Shown: positions 7,634-16,885, numbered from the stretch's first letter. The stretch is 64,000 nt of DNA from Treponema sp. (GCA_016293915.1 JAEDCY010000005.1:43277-107276); one strand, 5' to 3'. Translations and numbers: made by a program. The notes: generated from the letters alone by a model not told the origin.

Positions 7634-8986
7634 ATGGGAAATCTTGGCATTTCAATTGTGGACGATGAAACTGATTACGATTCGGAAGTTTCTGGTGGCA
7701 GCCCTACTGTAATTAAGGTAGTTGGCTGTGGCGGCGGCGGATCTAACGCTGTAAACAGAATGATTTTTCGCGAACTCAGTAATGTTGACTTTATCGTTTT
7801 AAATACCGACTTACAGGCTCTCGGCCGCTCAAAGGCACCGACAAAGCTTGCAATTGGACAGAAGGTTACTAAAGGACTGGGTGCTGGTGGTAAACCTGAA
7901 GTTGGTGAGCAGGCTGCAGAAGAAGATAAAGAACTTATTACAAATGAACTCCGTGGTGCCGACATGGTATTTATTACTGCCGGTATGGGCGGTGGAACAG
8001 GTACAGGTTCTGCTCCTGTTGTTGCGCGAATTGCCAAGGAACTTGGCTGTCTCACAGTTGCCGTTGTTACAACTCCTTTTGAATTTGAAGGTAATGTACG
8101 AATGAGACAGGCAAAAGAAGGTCTTATAAAACTCCATGAACAGGTTGACTCCCTCATTGTTATTCCTAACGAACAGCTTTTCAAAAATATAGATAAAAAC
8201 CTTACTGTAAAAGAATCCTTCAGAAAGGCAGACGAAGTTCTCTGTCAGGGTGTTGAAGGTATTTCAAATATCATTACAAATCCTGGTGATGTAAATACTG
8301 ACTTTGCCGATGTTCGAAATGCAATGGCTGGTCAGGGTAATGCAATCTTTGGAATTGGTATTGGTGAAGGTGAAAACCGTGCAACTGATGCTGCTTACAA
8401 TGCTATTCATAATCCAATGCTTGAAAACTCAAGAATTGACGGTGCAAAAAATCTTCTTGTAAATATTTGTGCTTCAGAAGAAATAACTTTGAGCGAAGTT
8501 GGAGAAATCTGTAAGATTGTTTCTGCTTCTGCTGATAAAGACTACAATATGTTCTGGGGACAGGTTACCCAGCCTGAACTTGAAGGAAAAATCAGCGTAA
8601 CTGTAATTGCAACCGGCTTTGAAGATTCCGGAAAGATTGCTGTAGAACAAAAAGAAGAAGAGCCTGAAACACCTCCTGAGCCAAAGATTTTGCCGAATGA
8701 TGTTGTAGGCCGTTCTGAACTTGATATGCTTTTACATCCAAGAGCAGGTTCAAACGGAGCTTCGCTTGGTGGAGAATTTGTTGCATCTCATACAGTTTCT
8801 AAAGAAGCAGAGTCATCAGAAAAAAAAGGTTCTCTTGTGGCCGGAATGTTTGAAGAGGATAAGGCTTCTTCAGCAGCAGGAAGTTTTGTACCGCCAGCTG
8901 GTTTTGTTCCTGATCAGAATGATTTAATGAAACCTGCAATATGGAATAAGAGCGAATATAGCAGAACAATTCGCCTGGATGATTAA
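7634..8986 (+). CDS. ftsZ: Cell-division GTPase FtsZ
   Basis: 450 residues from ATG 7634, next to the strong GGGAGGA; an in-frame GTG at 7622 is less likely. The tubulin signature GMGGGTGTGSA is at 117-127, the nucleotide loop GCGGGGSNAVNRM at 31-43, and NTDLQAL and FRKADEVLCQGVEGIS are present. The core ends near residue 330. A long flexible linker rich in E, S and A follows, and the C-terminal peptide is KPAIWNKSEYSRTIRLDD. FtsZ polymerises into the cytokinetic ring. Preceded by its own TATAAT box and followed at 7 bases by the recombinase gene. Confidence 0.98.
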   Translation: MGNLGISIVDDETDYDSEVSGGSPTVIKVVGCGGGGSNAVNRMIFRELSNVDFIVLNTDLQALGRSKAPTKLAIGQKVTKGLGAGGKPEVGEQAAEEDKELITNELRGADMVFITAGMGGGTGTGSAPVVARIAKELGCLTVAVVTTPFEFEGNVRMRQAKEGLIKLHEQVDSLIVIPNEQLFKNIDKNLTVKESFRKADEVLCQGVEGISNIITNPGDVNTDFADVRNAMAGQGNAIFGIGIGEGENRATDAAYNAIHNPMLENSRIDGAKNLLVNICASEEITLSEVGEICKIVSASADKDYNMFWGQVTQPELEGKISVTVIATGFEDSGKIAVEQKEEEPETPPEPKILPNDVVGRSELDMLLHPRAGSNGASLGGEFVASHTVSKEAESSEKKGSLVAGMFEEDKASSAAGSFVPPAGFVPDQNDLMKPAIWNKSEYSRTIRLDD

Positions 8987-8993
8987 GCAATAA

Positions 8994-9872
8994 ATGACTA
9001 TAGAGATTTTACTGAATCAGTTTTACACGGATTTACTTCTTGTAAAACGTGATTCAGAACAGACTGCAATAACCTATAAAATCTCTGCAGAGGAATTTCT
9101 GAACTGGCTTGTTACTGAGCATATAAAATTAAAAGATGTTTCCGTTCAGAATTTATTGTATTATATTATAAAAAGAAAGGAAGACGGCTGTTCGGAGCTT
9201 ACAATAGCAAAAGATATTTCTGGTCTGAGAGCTTTAGGAGATTATCTTGAGCGAAAGGGAATGTGGAGTGAAAACCCCGCAATGGAGCTTGATAAACCTA
9301 AAGCGGCACGTAATCTTCCTAAGGTGCTTTCTATAGAGCAGATAGATTCTCTTTTGGATAGTATTGATAAAACAAGCCTGAGCGGAAAAAGAGATGATGC
9401 TCTTTTTGAATTGGTTTATTCCTGTGGACTTCGCATTAGCGAGGTTTGCACTTTGAAACTTGCTAATCTGCATCTTGAAGAAAGACTGATTCTTGTGCAT
9501 GGAAAAGGAGATAAAGAAAGACTGGTTCCCTTTGGAGATAGGGCTTATGAAAAGCTCCTTATATACCTGCAGGAAGTTAGACCGGAACTTGTAAAAGGAC
9601 GCATTGTTGCCGAGGTCTTCGTAAATTACCGGGGGGAAGCGATTTCTCGTAAGGGAGTTTGGAAGCGTTTTAAAGAGCTGGAAGCCTTGAGCGGAGTTGA
9701 GGCAAAGGTTCATACTTTAAGACATTCCTTTGCAACTCATTTACTGCAGGGCGGGGCGGATTTACGTTCGGTACAGGAACTGCTTGGACACAGTGATTTG
9801 AGTACAACTACGATTTACACTCATGTTACTGATAAGCAGTTGGAAGAAGCGCATGAGAAGTATTTCAGATGA
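8994..9872 (+). CDS. Tyrosine recombinase XerC/XerD-type
   Basis: 292 residues, the usual Xer length. The N-terminal SAM-like core-binding domain (1-100) has the typical TAITYKISAEEFLNWL stretch. The C-terminal catalytic domain has all active-site residues: R147 (GLRISE), K171 (HGKGDKERLVPF), H240 and R243 (HTLRHSFATHLL), H266 (LLGHSDLSTT) and Tyr275 (IYTHV). Xer recombinases resolve chromosome dimers at dif, a job tied to division, which fits the location right after ftsZ. XerC and XerD cannot be told apart by eye, so no symbol is given. Confidence 0.92.
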   Translation: MTIEILLNQFYTDLLLVKRDSEQTAITYKISAEEFLNWLVTEHIKLKDVSVQNLLYYIIKRKEDGCSELTIAKDISGLRALGDYLERKGMWSENPAMELDKPKAARNLPKVLSIEQIDSLLDSIDKTSLSGKRDDALFELVYSCGLRISEVCTLKLANLHLEERLILVHGKGDKERLVPFGDRAYEKLLIYLQEVRPELVKGRIVAEVFVNYRGEAISRKGVWKRFKELEALSGVEAKVHTLRHSFATHLLQGGADLRSVQELLGHSDLSTTTIYTHVTDKQLEEAHEKYFR

Positions 9873-9874
9873 TA

Positions 9875-9904
9875 GCTAAAAGCTAATAGCTAATAGCTTT
9901 TAGC
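9875..9904. repeat. Inverted repeat after the recombinase gene
   Basis: GCTAAAAGCT (9875-9884) and AGCTTTTAGC (9895-9904) are perfect inverted arms with a 10-base AT-rich loop; related TAGCTAATAGC units fill the space. A similar TAGCTGTTAGCAG/TAGTTATTAGC run follows flgB at about 46966. It could be a weak terminator or a decayed repeat; there is no clean T-run. Confidence 0.5.
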
Positions 9905-9935
9905 TTTTAGCACTTTATAAAAGGGGAACAGAAAA

Positions 9936-10655
9936 ATGAAGAAAATTATTCCTTTTATTTTATTAACAGTAGTCTCATTGACCTCATGTAAAGTATCAAA
10001 TAAGCAGATAATCCGTCAGCAGCATCTGGAAGAAGGTGTTGAAAGTCCTACAACTGTAGAAGAATTAAAAGTTGCAATTGAAAAATACCAGAAAAGAGTT
10101 GCAGATATTCAGCTGGCTCAGAGTCAGATTGGAATCTGGTATAAAATTCTTGGAACCCGTTATCTTGATCAGAAAATGTACGGTGAGGCCTTGAAGTGTT
10201 TTCAGGAAGCTTTGCAATATTATCCGAATAATCAGAATCTTTATTATTATGTAGGTGTATGTGCAGGCTATATGTCTCATGCTGCAATGGATTTTGGTGG
10301 CAGCGGAAGTACTGAAGTAAAATATAATTATCTTAAGCTTGCAGAAGAAGCCTATCTTCGTGCAATTGAAATTGAAGACCGCTATGTTCGTGCCCTCTAC
10401 GGCCTTGGCGTTCTTTATGTATTTGAACTTGATGAGCCGGCAAAGGCAATTCCACACCTTGAAAAAGCTCTCACAATAGATACTAAAAACATTGATGCTA
10501 TGTTTGTTTTAGCACGGGCATATTATTCAAATTATGAATTTGACAAATCTGCTCAAATGTATGATAAAATAATAAACACCACAAAATCCGACGAGAAAAA
10601 AGCAACCGCAGAGGAGAACAAGAAAACAGTTTTAGATGCAGCATATAGTAACTGA
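9936..10655 (+). CDS. TPR-repeat lipoprotein
   Basis: 239 residues. The N-terminus MKKIIPFILLTVVSLTSC is a lipoprotein signal, with Cys18 as the lipidation site. At least three TPR-like helix pairs follow (for example AYLRAIEIEDRYVRALYGLGVLYV and HLEKALTIDTKNIDAMFVLARAYY). The protein is probably anchored in the periplasm or outer membrane, where TPR lipoproteins act as scaffolds; the partner is unknown. It overlaps the start of dprA by 20 bases, so the two are likely co-transcribed, although DprA is cytoplasmic and unrelated in function. Ribosome site AAGGGG at 9920-9925. Confidence 0.85.
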   Translation: MKKIIPFILLTVVSLTSCKVSNKQIIRQQHLEEGVESPTTVEELKVAIEKYQKRVADIQLAQSQIGIWYKILGTRYLDQKMYGEALKCFQEALQYYPNNQNLYYYVGVCAGYMSHAAMDFGGSGSTEVKYNYLKLAEEAYLRAIEIEDRYVRALYGLGVLYVFELDEPAKAIPHLEKALTIDTKNIDAMFVLARAYYSNYEFDKSAQMYDKIINTTKSDEKKATAEENKKTVLDAAYSN

Positions 10656-11685
10656 AGAAACTGATGAAACTCTGCTTTTAACCCTTTCTGTAGCAAGAAT
10701 TCCATTTTTGGACTTCAATCAGAAAAAAAAATTGCTAAAAAATCTTGACAGTCCGCAATCCCTTGTATTACAGTCTATAGAAGACATTTATAAATTATTG
10801 CAATGTCAGAAGGTCAGTAAACCTTACTGGAATGGTGCAGATAATCTTCGAATGGCAAAGGCTGAAGTTTATCAATGTAAAAGACTTGGAATAAAGCTTC
10901 TTTTATATGATGATCCGCTCTATCCTGAGGCGTTGAGACAGATTGCAGATCCGCCTTTTCTTTTGTTTGTACGGGGAAACGAAAATCTGCTAGGAGGGCC
11001 GAATGTTTCTGTTGTAGGAACCAGGCGCCTTAGTACTGCCGGTCGAGAGGCTGCAAAGTCTTTTGCTTATGATGCGGCTGTGGATGGCTGTAATGTTGTA
11101 AGCGGACTGGCTTATGGTGCTGATGCCTGTGCACATCAGGGAGCTCTGGATGCCTTTTATGACAATCCTGAGGGAGGTGAATCTGGCCGGACAATTGCAG
11201 TTTTGCCTTGTGCAATAGATGAGGTTGTGCCTTATACGAACAAGAGACTGGCGGCGCAGATTTTGCAAAGCGGCGGCTGCCTTGTAAGCGAGTATGCTCC
11301 TGGAACTCCGACTCAGAAGCGAAATTTTGTTGCACGAAACCGCATTGTTGCCGGTATGTCTGAGGCCACTGTTGTGATTGAAGCACCAAATGGAAGCGGG
11401 GCTTTAATAACGGCTGATTTTGCACTGGAAGAAGGACGGGATGTTTTTTTTCATGAAGTGGCTTTTGGAGATGCTGCAGAAAGCATTTCGCAGACCGTAA
11501 AAAACGGGTTGGAAAAAGATTTTGCAGCGGGCAGGGTGTCTAAGTATAAATTGGAAAATTGTCCGGAACGCTTTTTGAAAGCAGGAGCTCCGGTGATTAA
11601 AGATTATAAAGATTTTTGCGTGGCTCTGACTGAAATGCCGGGGATGCGCAGTACAGGTCCCGAACAAGGGGAACTGTTTACATAA
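10636..11685 (+). CDS. dprA: DNA-processing protein DprA/Smf
   Basis: 349 residues. After a helical N-terminal region, the DprA Rossmann-like core is clear: YDDPLYPEALRQIADPPFLLFVRGN, VSVVGTRRLSTAGREAAKSFA, VVSGLAYGADACAHQGAL, GRTIAVLPCAIDEVVP, and NRIVAGMSEATVVIEAPNGSGALITADFALEEGRDVFF. DprA loads RecA on incoming single-stranded DNA in transformation; many non-competent bacteria keep it with an unclear role. It sits between the TPR lipoprotein and topA, an order I recall from other treponemes. A C-terminal winged-helix domain is absent or very short. Confidence 0.95.
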   Translation: MQHIVTEETDETLLLTLSVARIPFLDFNQKKKLLKNLDSPQSLVLQSIEDIYKLLQCQKVSKPYWNGADNLRMAKAEVYQCKRLGIKLLLYDDPLYPEALRQIADPPFLLFVRGNENLLGGPNVSVVGTRRLSTAGREAAKSFAYDAAVDGCNVVSGLAYGADACAHQGALDAFYDNPEGGESGRTIAVLPCAIDEVVPYTNKRLAAQILQSGGCLVSEYAPGTPTQKRNFVARNRIVAGMSEATVVIEAPNGSGALITADFALEEGRDVFFHEVAFGDAAESISQTVKNGLEKDFAAGRVSKYKLENCPERFLKAGAPVIKDYKDFCVALTEMPGMRSTGPEQGELFT

Positions 11686-11713
11686 ATTAAGACTTTTTGG
11701 AAAGGATTTTGAA

Positions 11714-13834
11714 ATGGCTAAGAAGACAAAAACTCCGCAGACTCTTGTTATCGTAGAGTCTCCGACAAAGGCACACACAATTGAGAAGTATCTGGGGCCA
11801 GGTTATGTGGTTCGAGCTTCGGTTGGACACCTTATAGACCTGCCTAAGTCGCGCATGGCAATCGATATTGAAAACGGATTCCAGCCAGAATACATTACGG
11901 TTCGCGGAAAGGCAAAGTTGCTTAAAGAACTCCAGAAGGAAGCAAAAAAATCAGAAGCTGTCCTTCTTGCATCCGATAACGACCGCGAAGGAGAGGCAAT
12001 TGCTTGGCACTTAAACCGTGCCCTGCGCGACAAAACTGATGCAAAAATCAGCCGTATCGTATTTAACGAAATTACTCCGACTGCAATTACTGAGGCTGTA
12101 AAGCATCCTGGCGAAATAGTTGAGTCGAAGGTAAATGCCCAGAAGGCACGACGTGTTCTCGACCGTCTTGTAGGTTATAACTTGAGTCCGCTACTTTGGG
12201 TAAAGGTAAAGAACGGTCTTTCTGCAGGTCGTGTTCAGTCTGTAGCCTTGCGCCTTATCTGTGAGCGCGAAAAAGAAGTAGAAGACTTTTTGCCGGAAGA
12301 ATACTGGTCTCTTGATGCAGACTTCATTAAGGGTAAATCAAATTTTACTGCCCAGCTTGTAAAATATAAGGGCGAGGCTCCAGAGCTTAAGTCTGAAGAT
12401 GCTGTAAAGGACATCATCGAAAAAATCAAGAATTCCGAGAGTAAGGTTTCTTCAATCAAAAAAACTGAAAAAACAGTTCGACCAAAACCACCTTTTACAA
12501 CTTCAAAATTGCAGCAGGCTGCGGCTAACCGTCTTGGCTTTACTTCTCGCAAAACTATGCAGATTGCACAGCAGCTTTATGAAGGTATTCAGATTGGCGA
12601 AAATCATGTGGGTCTTATTACTTACATGCGTACCGACTCTGTCCGTATTTCAGAAACAGCTCTTACTGATGTTCGTGACTGGCTTTCAAAAAATCATCCT
12701 GCAGAATTGCCGGCTGAGCCTATTCATTATGCTGTTGGAAAATCTGCTCAAGATGCCCATGAAGGTATTCGCCCTACATATACAAATTATACACCAGAGA
12801 GTGTAAAGGAATATCTTTCGCATGATCAGTTCCGTCTTTACTCAATTATCTGGGAGCGCTTTGTGTCTAGCCAGATGAACAATGCAAAGATGGTAACTAC
12901 ATCTGTTGAGATTGTAGCAGGCGATGCTTTGTTCCGTGTAGCTGCAAGTAAGATTTCTGAAAAGGGATTTTATCAGGTAATCAAGCTTCTTTCTTCAAAA
13001 GAAGAAAAATCTTCGAGCCTGCCGGCTATGAAAGAGGGTGAAGTTCTTACAGTAAATAACTTCCATCCAGAGCAGCACTTTACCCAGGGACCTGCCCGCT
13101 ATACAGATGCTTCGATTGTCCGCATGCTGGAAGAAAAGGGAATTGGTCGTCCTTCAACTTATGCTACAATCATTTCTGTTTTGCTGGACCGCTACTATGT
13201 AACAAGAAGCAACAAGCAACTGGTTCCAACTCAGCTTGGTAAGATGATTAATAAGATTCTTGTTGAATCTTTCCCTGCTGTTATTAACGAAGAGTTTACT
13301 GCCAAGGTTGAAAACGAGCTCGACCAGGTAGAAGAGGATAAGTTAGTTTGGAATAACATTATTTCTGATTTCTATGTTCCATTTAAGCAGACTGTAGATA
13401 ACGTAATGGAGCATCAGGAAAGTATCAAGGGCTTCCTTGATGAGCAGACTGACAAGGTTTGTGAGCTTTGTGGAAAGCCTATGGTAAAGAAGCTTGGCCG
13501 CTTTGGCTTCTTCCTTGCATGTTCAGGTTTCCCGGAGTGTCATAATACTAAGTCTATTCCTTTGGCTAAGTGTCCTGTATGCGGCGATGGTGAAATTGTT
13601 GAGCGCAAAACTAAGGGCCGCGGTAAAGCTTTCTATGGATGTACAAATTATCCAACCTGTACCTTTATCAGCCACTTTAAGCCGATTGATCAGTACTGTC
13701 CAAAGTGCGGCTGGTTCCTTGTTGAAAAGTTTGATAAGAAGAACGGGGCTTACAAATCTTGCATCAATCCGGATTGTGATTACTTACACACTAGCGGTGA
13801 AGAGACTGCTGTAATGCCGGAAGGTGATGAGTAA
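11714..13834 (+). CDS. topA: DNA topoisomerase I
   Basis: 706 residues, type IA. The TOPRIM domain starts at LVIVESPTKAHTIEKYLG with E15 and carries the metal triad D88-x-D90-x-E92 in SDNDREGEAIAWHL. The catalytic tyrosine is Tyr304 in LITYMRTDS. Three C-terminal zinc ribbons are visible: CELCGKPM...CSGFPEC, CPVCGDGE...CTNYPTC and CPKCGWFL...CINPDC. It relaxes negative supercoils. Ribosome site GGAAAGGA at 11699-11706. The small LPD3-like gene starts 9 bases after its stop. Confidence 0.98.
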   Translation: MAKKTKTPQTLVIVESPTKAHTIEKYLGPGYVVRASVGHLIDLPKSRMAIDIENGFQPEYITVRGKAKLLKELQKEAKKSEAVLLASDNDREGEAIAWHLNRALRDKTDAKISRIVFNEITPTAITEAVKHPGEIVESKVNAQKARRVLDRLVGYNLSPLLWVKVKNGLSAGRVQSVALRLICEREKEVEDFLPEEYWSLDADFIKGKSNFTAQLVKYKGEAPELKSEDAVKDIIEKIKNSESKVSSIKKTEKTVRPKPPFTTSKLQQAAANRLGFTSRKTMQIAQQLYEGIQIGENHVGLITYMRTDSVRISETALTDVRDWLSKNHPAELPAEPIHYAVGKSAQDAHEGIRPTYTNYTPESVKEYLSHDQFRLYSIIWERFVSSQMNNAKMVTTSVEIVAGDALFRVAASKISEKGFYQVIKLLSSKEEKSSSLPAMKEGEVLTVNNFHPEQHFTQGPARYTDASIVRMLEEKGIGRPSTYATIISVLLDRYYVTRSNKQLVPTQLGKMINKILVESFPAVINEEFTAKVENELDQVEEDKLVWNNIISDFYVPFKQTVDNVMEHQESIKGFLDEQTDKVCELCGKPMVKKLGRFGFFLACSGFPECHNTKSIPLAKCPVCGDGEIVERKTKGRGKAFYGCTNYPTCTFISHFKPIDQYCPKCGWFLVEKFDKKNGAYKSCINPDCDYLHTSGEETAVMPEGDE

Positions 13835-13843
13835 GCCTTGTAG

Positions 13844-14263
13844 ATGTTAGCAGAAGAATATCAAAAACTGAAGCAACTCAAAATAGAATGCCTTGAATAT
13901 GCCGAGAAGAATTTTAGAGGAAACTCTTATAAGAACAAATCTTCTGGGCATATTATAGATGTCTCAAAGAAAGGTCTGAATGAATGGTTTTCTAAATCAA
14001 AAACTGTTGAACAGATTCTTGAAAATTCAGAGTATTCTCATTCATCTGAAAATACAAAGAATCTTGAATTGAATGCGCCATCTTATGAATATTATAACTA
14101 TCCGATTGTGATTAATAATGTAAGTTTTATTGCTATTGTAACAGTCAGAGTCATAAAAGATGGAAACGATGACAGATTCATTTATTATCATCATTATCTT
14201 GATAATATTTATATAAAAAAAGAGCCACCCTCAAGTATACCTCGCAACCCTGAGACAGAGTAA
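13844..14263 (+). CDS. Small protein resembling a BECR-fold (LPD3-type) nuclease domain
   Basis: 139 residues, one domain, no signal peptide. The order of motifs (IIDVSKKGLNEWFSKSKTVEQILENSEYS, then YEYYNYPIVINNVSFIAIVTVRVIKDG, then FIYYHHYLDNIYIKKEPPS) resembles the barnase-EndoU-colicin-RelE-like domain found at the ends of phage MuF and large polyvalent proteins. In those, a Lys/His-containing fold is proposed to cut RNA. Here it stands alone, 9 bases after topA and convergent with an XRE gene. It may be a detached toxin-like domain, but no obvious antitoxin is fused. The family call is from memory of the pattern. Confidence 0.5.
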   Translation: MLAEEYQKLKQLKIECLEYAEKNFRGNSYKNKSSGHIIDVSKKGLNEWFSKSKTVEQILENSEYSHSSENTKNLELNAPSYEYYNYPIVINNVSFIAIVTVRVIKDGNDDRFIYYHHYLDNIYIKKEPPSSIPRNPETE

Positions 14264-14383
14264 CGAACTTTTATTGGGTGGTCTGAGATTAGTGTAACAT
14301 AAAACTAAGTATTGTCAAACATATTTTTTGTATTTCTGGATCAATGCTGACAAGTTTTCAGTGATTAGGCCTATAATTGTTGA

Positions 14384-14704
14384 TTAGTGTCTTTTCATTT
14401 CTTCCAGTAAAGCGATTACAGATTTTTGGTCGTTTTCGGAAAGTTTTGTAAAGATTGAAAGAAATTTACCAGCCATATCTGATTTTTGAAATTCAGCTTT
14501 ATTTTTTCTACCTTCTACAAGTTCTTCTACAGTTGTATTTAATACTTTTGCGATTTTTACTGCTGAATCGATATTAGGCAATGCATCATGATTATTTATA
14601 TAATTTCTTAATGTGTTTACGCTGATTCCTGTTTTATCAGATAGTTCCTTTAGCTTTATATCCTGAAAATCCATTTCTTCGCGTAAATTTTCTTTAAATC
14701 CCAT
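14384..14704 (-). CDS. XRE-family HTH regulator
   Basis: 106 residues from ATG 14704 (MGFKENLREEMDF); a longer reading to 14794 adds a segment unlike the family. The HTH is at about 15-65: IKLKELSDKTGISVNTLRNYINNHDALPNIDSAVKIAKVLNTTVEELVEG. The helical tail (FTKLSENDQKSVIALLEEMKRH) is probably for dimerisation. It is the same type as the gene at 22005-22352. A TATTCT box ends six bases before the ATG with no ribosome site, so the mRNA may be leaderless. It could regulate the decayed acyltransferase or itself; the target is unknown. Confidence 0.8.
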   Translation of the reverse strand: MGFKENLREEMDFQDIKLKELSDKTGISVNTLRNYINNHDALPNIDSAVKIAKVLNTTVEELVEGRKNKAEFQKSDMAGKFLSIFTKLSENDQKSVIALLEEMKRH

Positions 14705-14837
14705 ATTATTAGAATAATCTAAAAAGACGGAAAATCTCTTGAAATTAATCTGATAAGATATACAATATTTCATAAAATGATTAGATATAATCATCTTTTG
14801 AATCTTTTAAGATTATATTTTTATTCAGGTTTTCCGT

Positions 14838-15205
14838 ATGAAATCAGCAACATCTATAACTTCTTCAAAAATAGAATGGCTTGCGTCATTACGTGGGCTT
14901 GCGGCTTTCTTGGTTTTTGTTAGTCATTTGAATAATATATCTGTAAATTCACAGGTGCTTTTTATTATTGGACGAATGCGGGTAGTAGCATTTTTCTTAA
15001 TAACAGGCGAATTGGATTTACATTCTTTTTAGGGGCTGAAATACCAGTAATCTTATTTGAAAAGTTTTTCAGCTTTGATAGTATGAATAATCTTGTAGTA
15101 TGCCTTGTAAAATTTATTTTGGCTTTTATTTTTGCTGAACTGATTACATGGATATTTGAAAAGCCGGTGTTATTACTTGGAAAGAAACTGGAAGAACGAA
15201 TTTAA
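14838..15205 (+). pseudogene. Decayed acyltransferase-3 (OafA-like) gene with internal deletion
   Basis: The first frame encodes IEWLASLRGLAAFLVFVSHL, the N-terminal signature of acyltransferase-3 membrane proteins, and runs to a stop at about 15032. From about 15006 a second frame continues with GFTFFLGAEIPVILFEKFF, then LAFIFAELITWIFEKPVLLLG, the typical C-terminal membrane helix of the same family, ending TAA at 15203-15205. A full protein is about 350-400 residues, so most of the middle has been lost and the two ends joined out of frame. Confidence 0.8.
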
Positions 15206-15229
15206 ATTGTTTACACTGCGTGAGGGATT

Positions 15230-15345
15230 GGAGGGGTGAGCGAAGCGAAAACATGCCGAAGGCATGGTCGGAGGCGAGAGCCGGAGCCCCGCAAAGCCCG
15301 ACCGAAGCGAAGCGACGGGCACGCCCAAATCAAAGTTCAAATAAA
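15230..15345. repeat. GC-rich structured intergenic segment
   Basis: This stretch is much richer in G+C than its surroundings and holds short hairpins: CATGCC-GAAG-GGCATG (15251-15267 region), GGCTC/GAGCC-like pairs and GAGCGAAGCGAAAA/CGAAGCGAAGCG repeats. It resembles the GAGCGA...GGAG segment at 41298-41390 in style. No convincing gene. An upstream in-frame reading into glpK passes through it and was rejected. Confidence 0.5.
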
Positions 15346-15382
15346 TTTGCTTTCCTCTGATAGTAATGCTATCATAAGAGGT

Positions 15383-16879
15383 ATGAACGATAAGAAAAAA
15401 TATGTGATTTCGCTTGATGAGGGTACGACTTCCTGCCGTGCTGTGGTTTATGATAAAAACGGTGCGCCGCTTGGTTCTAAGCAGAGGGAGTTTACTCAGA
15501 TTTATCCTAAGCCGGGCTGGGTTGAGCACGATGCTGAAGAAATTTTTAAGTGTCAGCTTAAGGTTCTCCAGAGTCTTTTAATCGAAAAGGAAATCAGGCA
15601 TGACGAGATTGCCGCAATTGGAATTACCAATCAGCGTGAAACGGTTGTTATCTGGGATAAAAAGACTGGTAAGCCTGTGTATAATGCGGTTGTCTGGCAG
15701 TGCCGTCGTACAGCAGATTACTGCGAGAGTCTTATGAAGGAGGGCTGGACGGAAAAGATTCGTTCCAAGACCGGCCTGTTAATTGACGCTTATTTTTCAG
15801 CAACAAAAATCAAATGGATTTTAGACAATGTGCCTGGCCTGCGTGAGCGGGCTGAGCGAGGTGAGCTTCTTGCGGGTACTATTGATACCTGGCTTATCTG
15901 GAAGCTTAGTGGAGGGCGGGCTCATGTTACTGACTATACTAATGCCAGCCGCACTATGCTTTTTAATATTTACAAGCTTGACTGGGATGATGAGTTTTTG
16001 AACTTGCTTGGGATTCCGCGATGTCTTTTGCCTGAGGTTTGTGATTCTTCATGTATTTACGCTGAGACTGATTCTGAGATCTGCGGCTTTAGTGTTCCTC
16101 TTGCTTCAGCTGTGGGTGATCAGCAGGCAGCTCTTTTTGGTCAGGGCTGTTTTAATAAAGGTGATGCTAAAAATACTTACGGAACCGGCTGCTTTATGCT
16201 TATGAATACCGGCGACAAGCCGGTTGCTTCTAAACAGCTGCTTACGACAATAGCGCTTGGTATGAAGGGCAAGGTTGAGTATGCGCTTGAGGGAAGTGTC
16301 TTTATTGGAGGGGCAGTAATCAAGTGGCTGCGTGATGAAGTGGAGCTGATTTCCAGCGCGCCGGAGATTGACAGGCTTGCAGAGAGTGTGCCTGATTCTA
16401 ACGGCTGTTATCTGGTTCCTGCCTTTGTAGGTCTTGGAACTCCTTACTGGGATATGTATGCCCGTGGAACTATTGTTGGCTTGACTCGCGGTGTAAAAAA
16501 GGCTCATATCTGCCGTGCTGCCCTTGAAGGAATTGCCTACGAGGTGCGCGACGTTTTAGACACAATGGTTGCTGATTCCAGAACTCCTATTAATACCTTG
16601 AACGTAGATGGCGGGGCCTGCGTCAGCAATATCATGATGCAGTTCCAATCTGATATTTTGAATACTAAGGTTTGCCGGCCTAAGAATGTTGAGACTACGG
16701 CTCTGGGTGCCGCTTACCTTGCGGGACTTGCTGTGGGCTTCTGGGAAAGTAAAGAAGAAATTTTGCAGCGCCGCGAGACTGAAAGACTTTTTGAGCCTTC
16801 TATGAGTTCGGGCCAGCGTGATGAACTTTATGCCGGCTGGAAGAAGGCGGTAGAAAAAGCTAAGGGCTGGGCTGAGTAG
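15383..16879 (+). CDS. glpK: Glycerol kinase
   Basis: 498 residues from ATG 15383 (MNDKKKYVISLDEGTTSCR); AAGAGG immediately upstream is a poor, very close ribosome site. FGGY-kinase features: ATP-loop SLDEGTTSCRAVVYD, ITNQRETVVIWDKKTG, the glycerol-contact stretch CRRTADYC, DTWLIWKLSGG, GDQQAALFGQ, YGTGCFMLMNTG and NVDGGACVSNIMMQFQSDIL. It converts glycerol to glycerol-3-phosphate. It is followed by a GlpA-like dehydrogenase and two accessory genes, making a catabolic block. No glycerol facilitator is in the window. Confidence 0.96.
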   Translation: MNDKKKYVISLDEGTTSCRAVVYDKNGAPLGSKQREFTQIYPKPGWVEHDAEEIFKCQLKVLQSLLIEKEIRHDEIAAIGITNQRETVVIWDKKTGKPVYNAVVWQCRRTADYCESLMKEGWTEKIRSKTGLLIDAYFSATKIKWILDNVPGLRERAERGELLAGTIDTWLIWKLSGGRAHVTDYTNASRTMLFNIYKLDWDDEFLNLLGIPRCLLPEVCDSSCIYAETDSEICGFSVPLASAVGDQQAALFGQGCFNKGDAKNTYGTGCFMLMNTGDKPVASKQLLTTIALGMKGKVEYALEGSVFIGGAVIKWLRDEVELISSAPEIDRLAESVPDSNGCYLVPAFVGLGTPYWDMYARGTIVGLTRGVKKAHICRAALEGIAYEVRDVLDTMVADSRTPINTLNVDGGACVSNIMMQFQSDILNTKVCRPKNVETTALGAAYLAGLAVGFWESKEEILQRRETERLFEPSMSSGQRDELYAGWKKAVEKAKGWAE

Positions 16880-16885
16880 GAAATC

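Noticed and set aside
7675..8184. Long minus-strand open frame inside ftsZ
   Set aside because: It is antisense to a strongly conserved gene, has low-complexity composition and no ribosome site.
13851..14250. LPD3-like gene and XRE gene as a standard toxin-antitoxin operon
   Set aside because: The two genes converge and are not co-transcribed, so the usual TA layout is not met; kept only as a possibility.
15236..15382. N-terminal extension of glycerol kinase
   Set aside because: It runs through a GC-rich intergenic repeat and has no homology to kinases, which start at MNDKKKYVISLDEG.
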